This document shows, piece after piece, positions 62,373-64,000 of a stretch of DNA of 64,000 nucleotides (positions are counted from its first letter, which is position 1; each line of letters opens with the position of its first letter). Both the position numbers and the translations under genes were made by a program. The notes below the pieces were generated by a model. The model had not been told where the DNA came from. It did no database searches and saw only the letters and a program-made list of their open reading frames with translations. Location: positions 27,557,090 through 27,621,089 of the forward strand of contig OZ023274.1 of assembly GCA_964007475.1 (NCBI GenBank), read 5' to 3'. The DNA is from Hybos culiciformis (taxonomy: Eukaryota; Arthropoda; Insecta; Diptera; Hybotidae).

Positions 62373-64000
62373 ATGAATAAAAAATCACTCAGTATAATTT
62401 CCTTAAATGTGAACTCATTAGTTTCAAATCAGAAAAAACATTCCTTTAACGACCTCCTACAAAAATTAAAACAAGATATAATGTTAGTCAATGAAACTAA
62501 CCTATCTAATAATCATAAAATAAGTTTTGACAATTACAAAATAATTAGAAAAAATAAAAATAAAGACTCCAATAAAAGAGGAATCGCTATTTGAATCAAA
62601 GAAAAATTTGAATTTAAAATAATAAATTTAGATCATATGGACCAATTTTTATGCCTCGAAACCTGTATAATTTGCTTGCATCTAAACAACAATCGAAATC
62701 TTTTTCTTATTTCGGCCTATGGTTCACATAAAAATAGTAAATCGTTTATAAAAGAACTCAATAAAATATTCGAAGATATGAAATTACAAAATTCGGAAAG
62801 CTTTTTCATTTTAGCTGGTGATTTAAACGCGAAGCATTTGGCCTGGAATAATAAGGATAATAACGAAAGAGGTGACCAACTTTACCAGTGGTTGCAATCT
62901 AATTGCATATTATTCAAAGCAAAACTACTATTCAGCAACGAACCGACTTATCCTAGATGTAATTCTTTCCTAGATATTTGTATAGCAGATGATCGTCTAA
63001 AATTTGATAACTTGGTAAATGATTGTTTGGAAACAATAAATTTTAACAGCGACCACAGAGCACTGAAAATCAATATAACTATTCCAGACACTGAATAATT
63101 TATATTCAATGAATTTAACGAAGAAAACGAATTCCTAGACTTTAACAGGGCGAATTGGGAGAATTTCGAAAATGAACTAGATTCTAGTATTAGAAACTAT
63201 ACTCGATTACCTCCCAGTAATATCAATCTTAACAATGTAGAAATTGATAACTATATATTAGACATTAACATTCTTATAAGATCTGCTATTAAAAAAATGC
63301 ATACCAGTTAGAAATAAAAGAAAAACATTTCACGATTACTCAAACCCCATAATTAGAAAGCTACAAAAAAATAAAAGTAAACTTATAACTAAACTGTATA
63401 AATTGTATAGATTGAATGTAGGCCATGACGACCCTCGAATTTTGCAATTAAAGTCTATCATTTCTAACATAAATATTCTAATAAGACAAAATTTCAATCT
63501 ACAGATAAACAGATACTGGGAGAATAAAATTAAGAATATTCGACCTTCAAGGAATATGTTTCCAATTCTAAATACAATATTTCGAAAAAAAGAGAGCCAA
63601 AAAATAGATACATTAAAAATATTAGAAATAGATACAAGTATCTTGACGGAAAATAAGTTGAATATAGAATCATTAGAAAAAGATATTGAAGGAAATTTTA
63701 AAATTTACGATAAAGAAAACATTGCTAACATTATGGGACACATATTTCAGAATAAACATGAACTAAATTCTAATTTTGATGAACAATTAAATATTGAAGT
63801 ATCATCATCACTTGCTAATTTTTATAATACTTGTAAATTCCACATTAGTAAATTTTAATGATAATTTGAAAGCTAATGAGTTAAATGATGAACAAACCGA
63901 AAACTATTTCATAAATACTGAACAATTACTAAACACTTTAAAATCGATAAAATCTAAAAAATCCGCAGGTATTGATGGAATTCCGAACATAATCCTGAAA
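62373..64000 (+). pseudogene. LINE ORF2: AP endonuclease and start of reverse transcriptase (continues past window)
   Basis: ORF2 makes the target nick and reverse-transcribes the element RNA. The endonuclease begins MNKKSLSIISLNVNSL, then VNETNLSN, the catalytic GDLNAKHLAWNN (62,817-62,852), SFLDICIADD, and NSDHRALKI (SDH catalytic motif, about 63,045-63,071). A TGA at 62,592-62,594 lies between GIAI and IKE. After a stop following ITIPDTE (63,097) the linker continues (FNEFNEENEFLDFNRANWENF), shifts frame at an A7 run near 63,293-63,299, and shifts again near 63,838. The window ends in IKSKKSAGIDGIPNIILK, the first RT block. Only these few lesions separate it from an open frame. The catalytic residues seen are intact. 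Confidence 0.92.

Larger units (their letters stand above)
60393..64000 (+). mobile_element. Non-LTR retrotransposon with gag ORF1, endonuclease and RT start; runs off the window
   Basis: A Jockey/CR1-type LINE. ORF1 (gag-like, about 60,580-62,370) overlaps ORF2, which starts at the ATG at 62,373. ORF2 holds an AP-type endonuclease, then a linker and the beginning of reverse transcriptase (SAGIDGIPNIILK) at the window edge. The 5' end is unclear: a proline/serine-rich frame (EAVTKPSNPRHFSPTSS, 60,440-60,500) may be the ORF1 N-terminus. A 927-bp TIR element sits in ORF1. Few stops and frameshifts remain, so it is much younger than the LINE at 45 kb, but it is not intact. Confidence 0.9.

Noticed and set aside
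1..64000. CRISPR array, bacterial operons, riboswitches, rRNA
   Set aside because: Looked for and not seen. Introns, LINEs and mariner/hAT/MULE elements mark this as eukaryotic DNA.

Overview
This window is AT-dominated nuclear DNA from an arthropod, most likely an insect. The evidence is the long homopolymer A/T runs, (TA)n microsatellites, 60-63 bp GT-AG introns, and a transposon set typical of insect genomes: mariner, hAT-like, MULE with a FLYWCH finger, and two Jockey/CR1-type non-LTR retrotransposons. The species cannot be fixed from sequence alone. I found no convincing host protein-coding gene. No open frame in the first 45 kb exceeds about 93 codons, and none of those looks like a protein.

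Layout. Positions 1-45,100 are intergenic or intronic AT-rich DNA. This part holds scattered transposon remains: a mariner fragment near 12.8 kb, a 172 bp foldback near 22.2 kb, a 17-bp motif repeated near 26 kb, a 981 bp hAT-like element with a perfect 8-bp target-site duplication (TSD) at 34.46-35.44 kb, and a 0.43 kb inverted-repeat element at 36.35 kb. A 200-N assembly gap lies at 40,200-40,399. Positions 45.1-62 kb are a dense transposon graveyard. In order it holds a 5'-truncated non-LTR retrotransposon (45.1-47.05 kb), a minus-strand MULE pseudogene (47.66-50.05 kb) split by an inverted-repeat element that itself carries a tRNA-like head and A-rich tract, a GC-rich near-perfect palindrome (50.25-50.61 kb), two TTTTTTTTCGAG minisatellites (51.4-52.0 kb), a 1.76 kb terminal-inverted-repeat (TIR) transposon with decayed transposase and subterminal repeats (52.42-54.18 kb), further TIR elements at 57.84 and 58.76 kb, and a second, better-preserved non-LTR retrotransposon (about 60.4 kb to the window end). 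ORF1 of that second retrotransposon is split by a 927 bp TIR element.

The window records nested transposition. Two insertions (47.79 and 60.91 kb) fall inside coding frames of older elements, and the host frame reads across each when the insert and its duplicated bases are ignored. Both inserts contain a tRNA-like pol III promoter next to an A/T-rich tract. The elements most likely to be new families are the 52.4 kb element (arrayed TTGTCGTATGTT motifs plus decayed transposase), the GC-rich palindrome at 50.25 kb, and these tRNA-bearing TIR elements.
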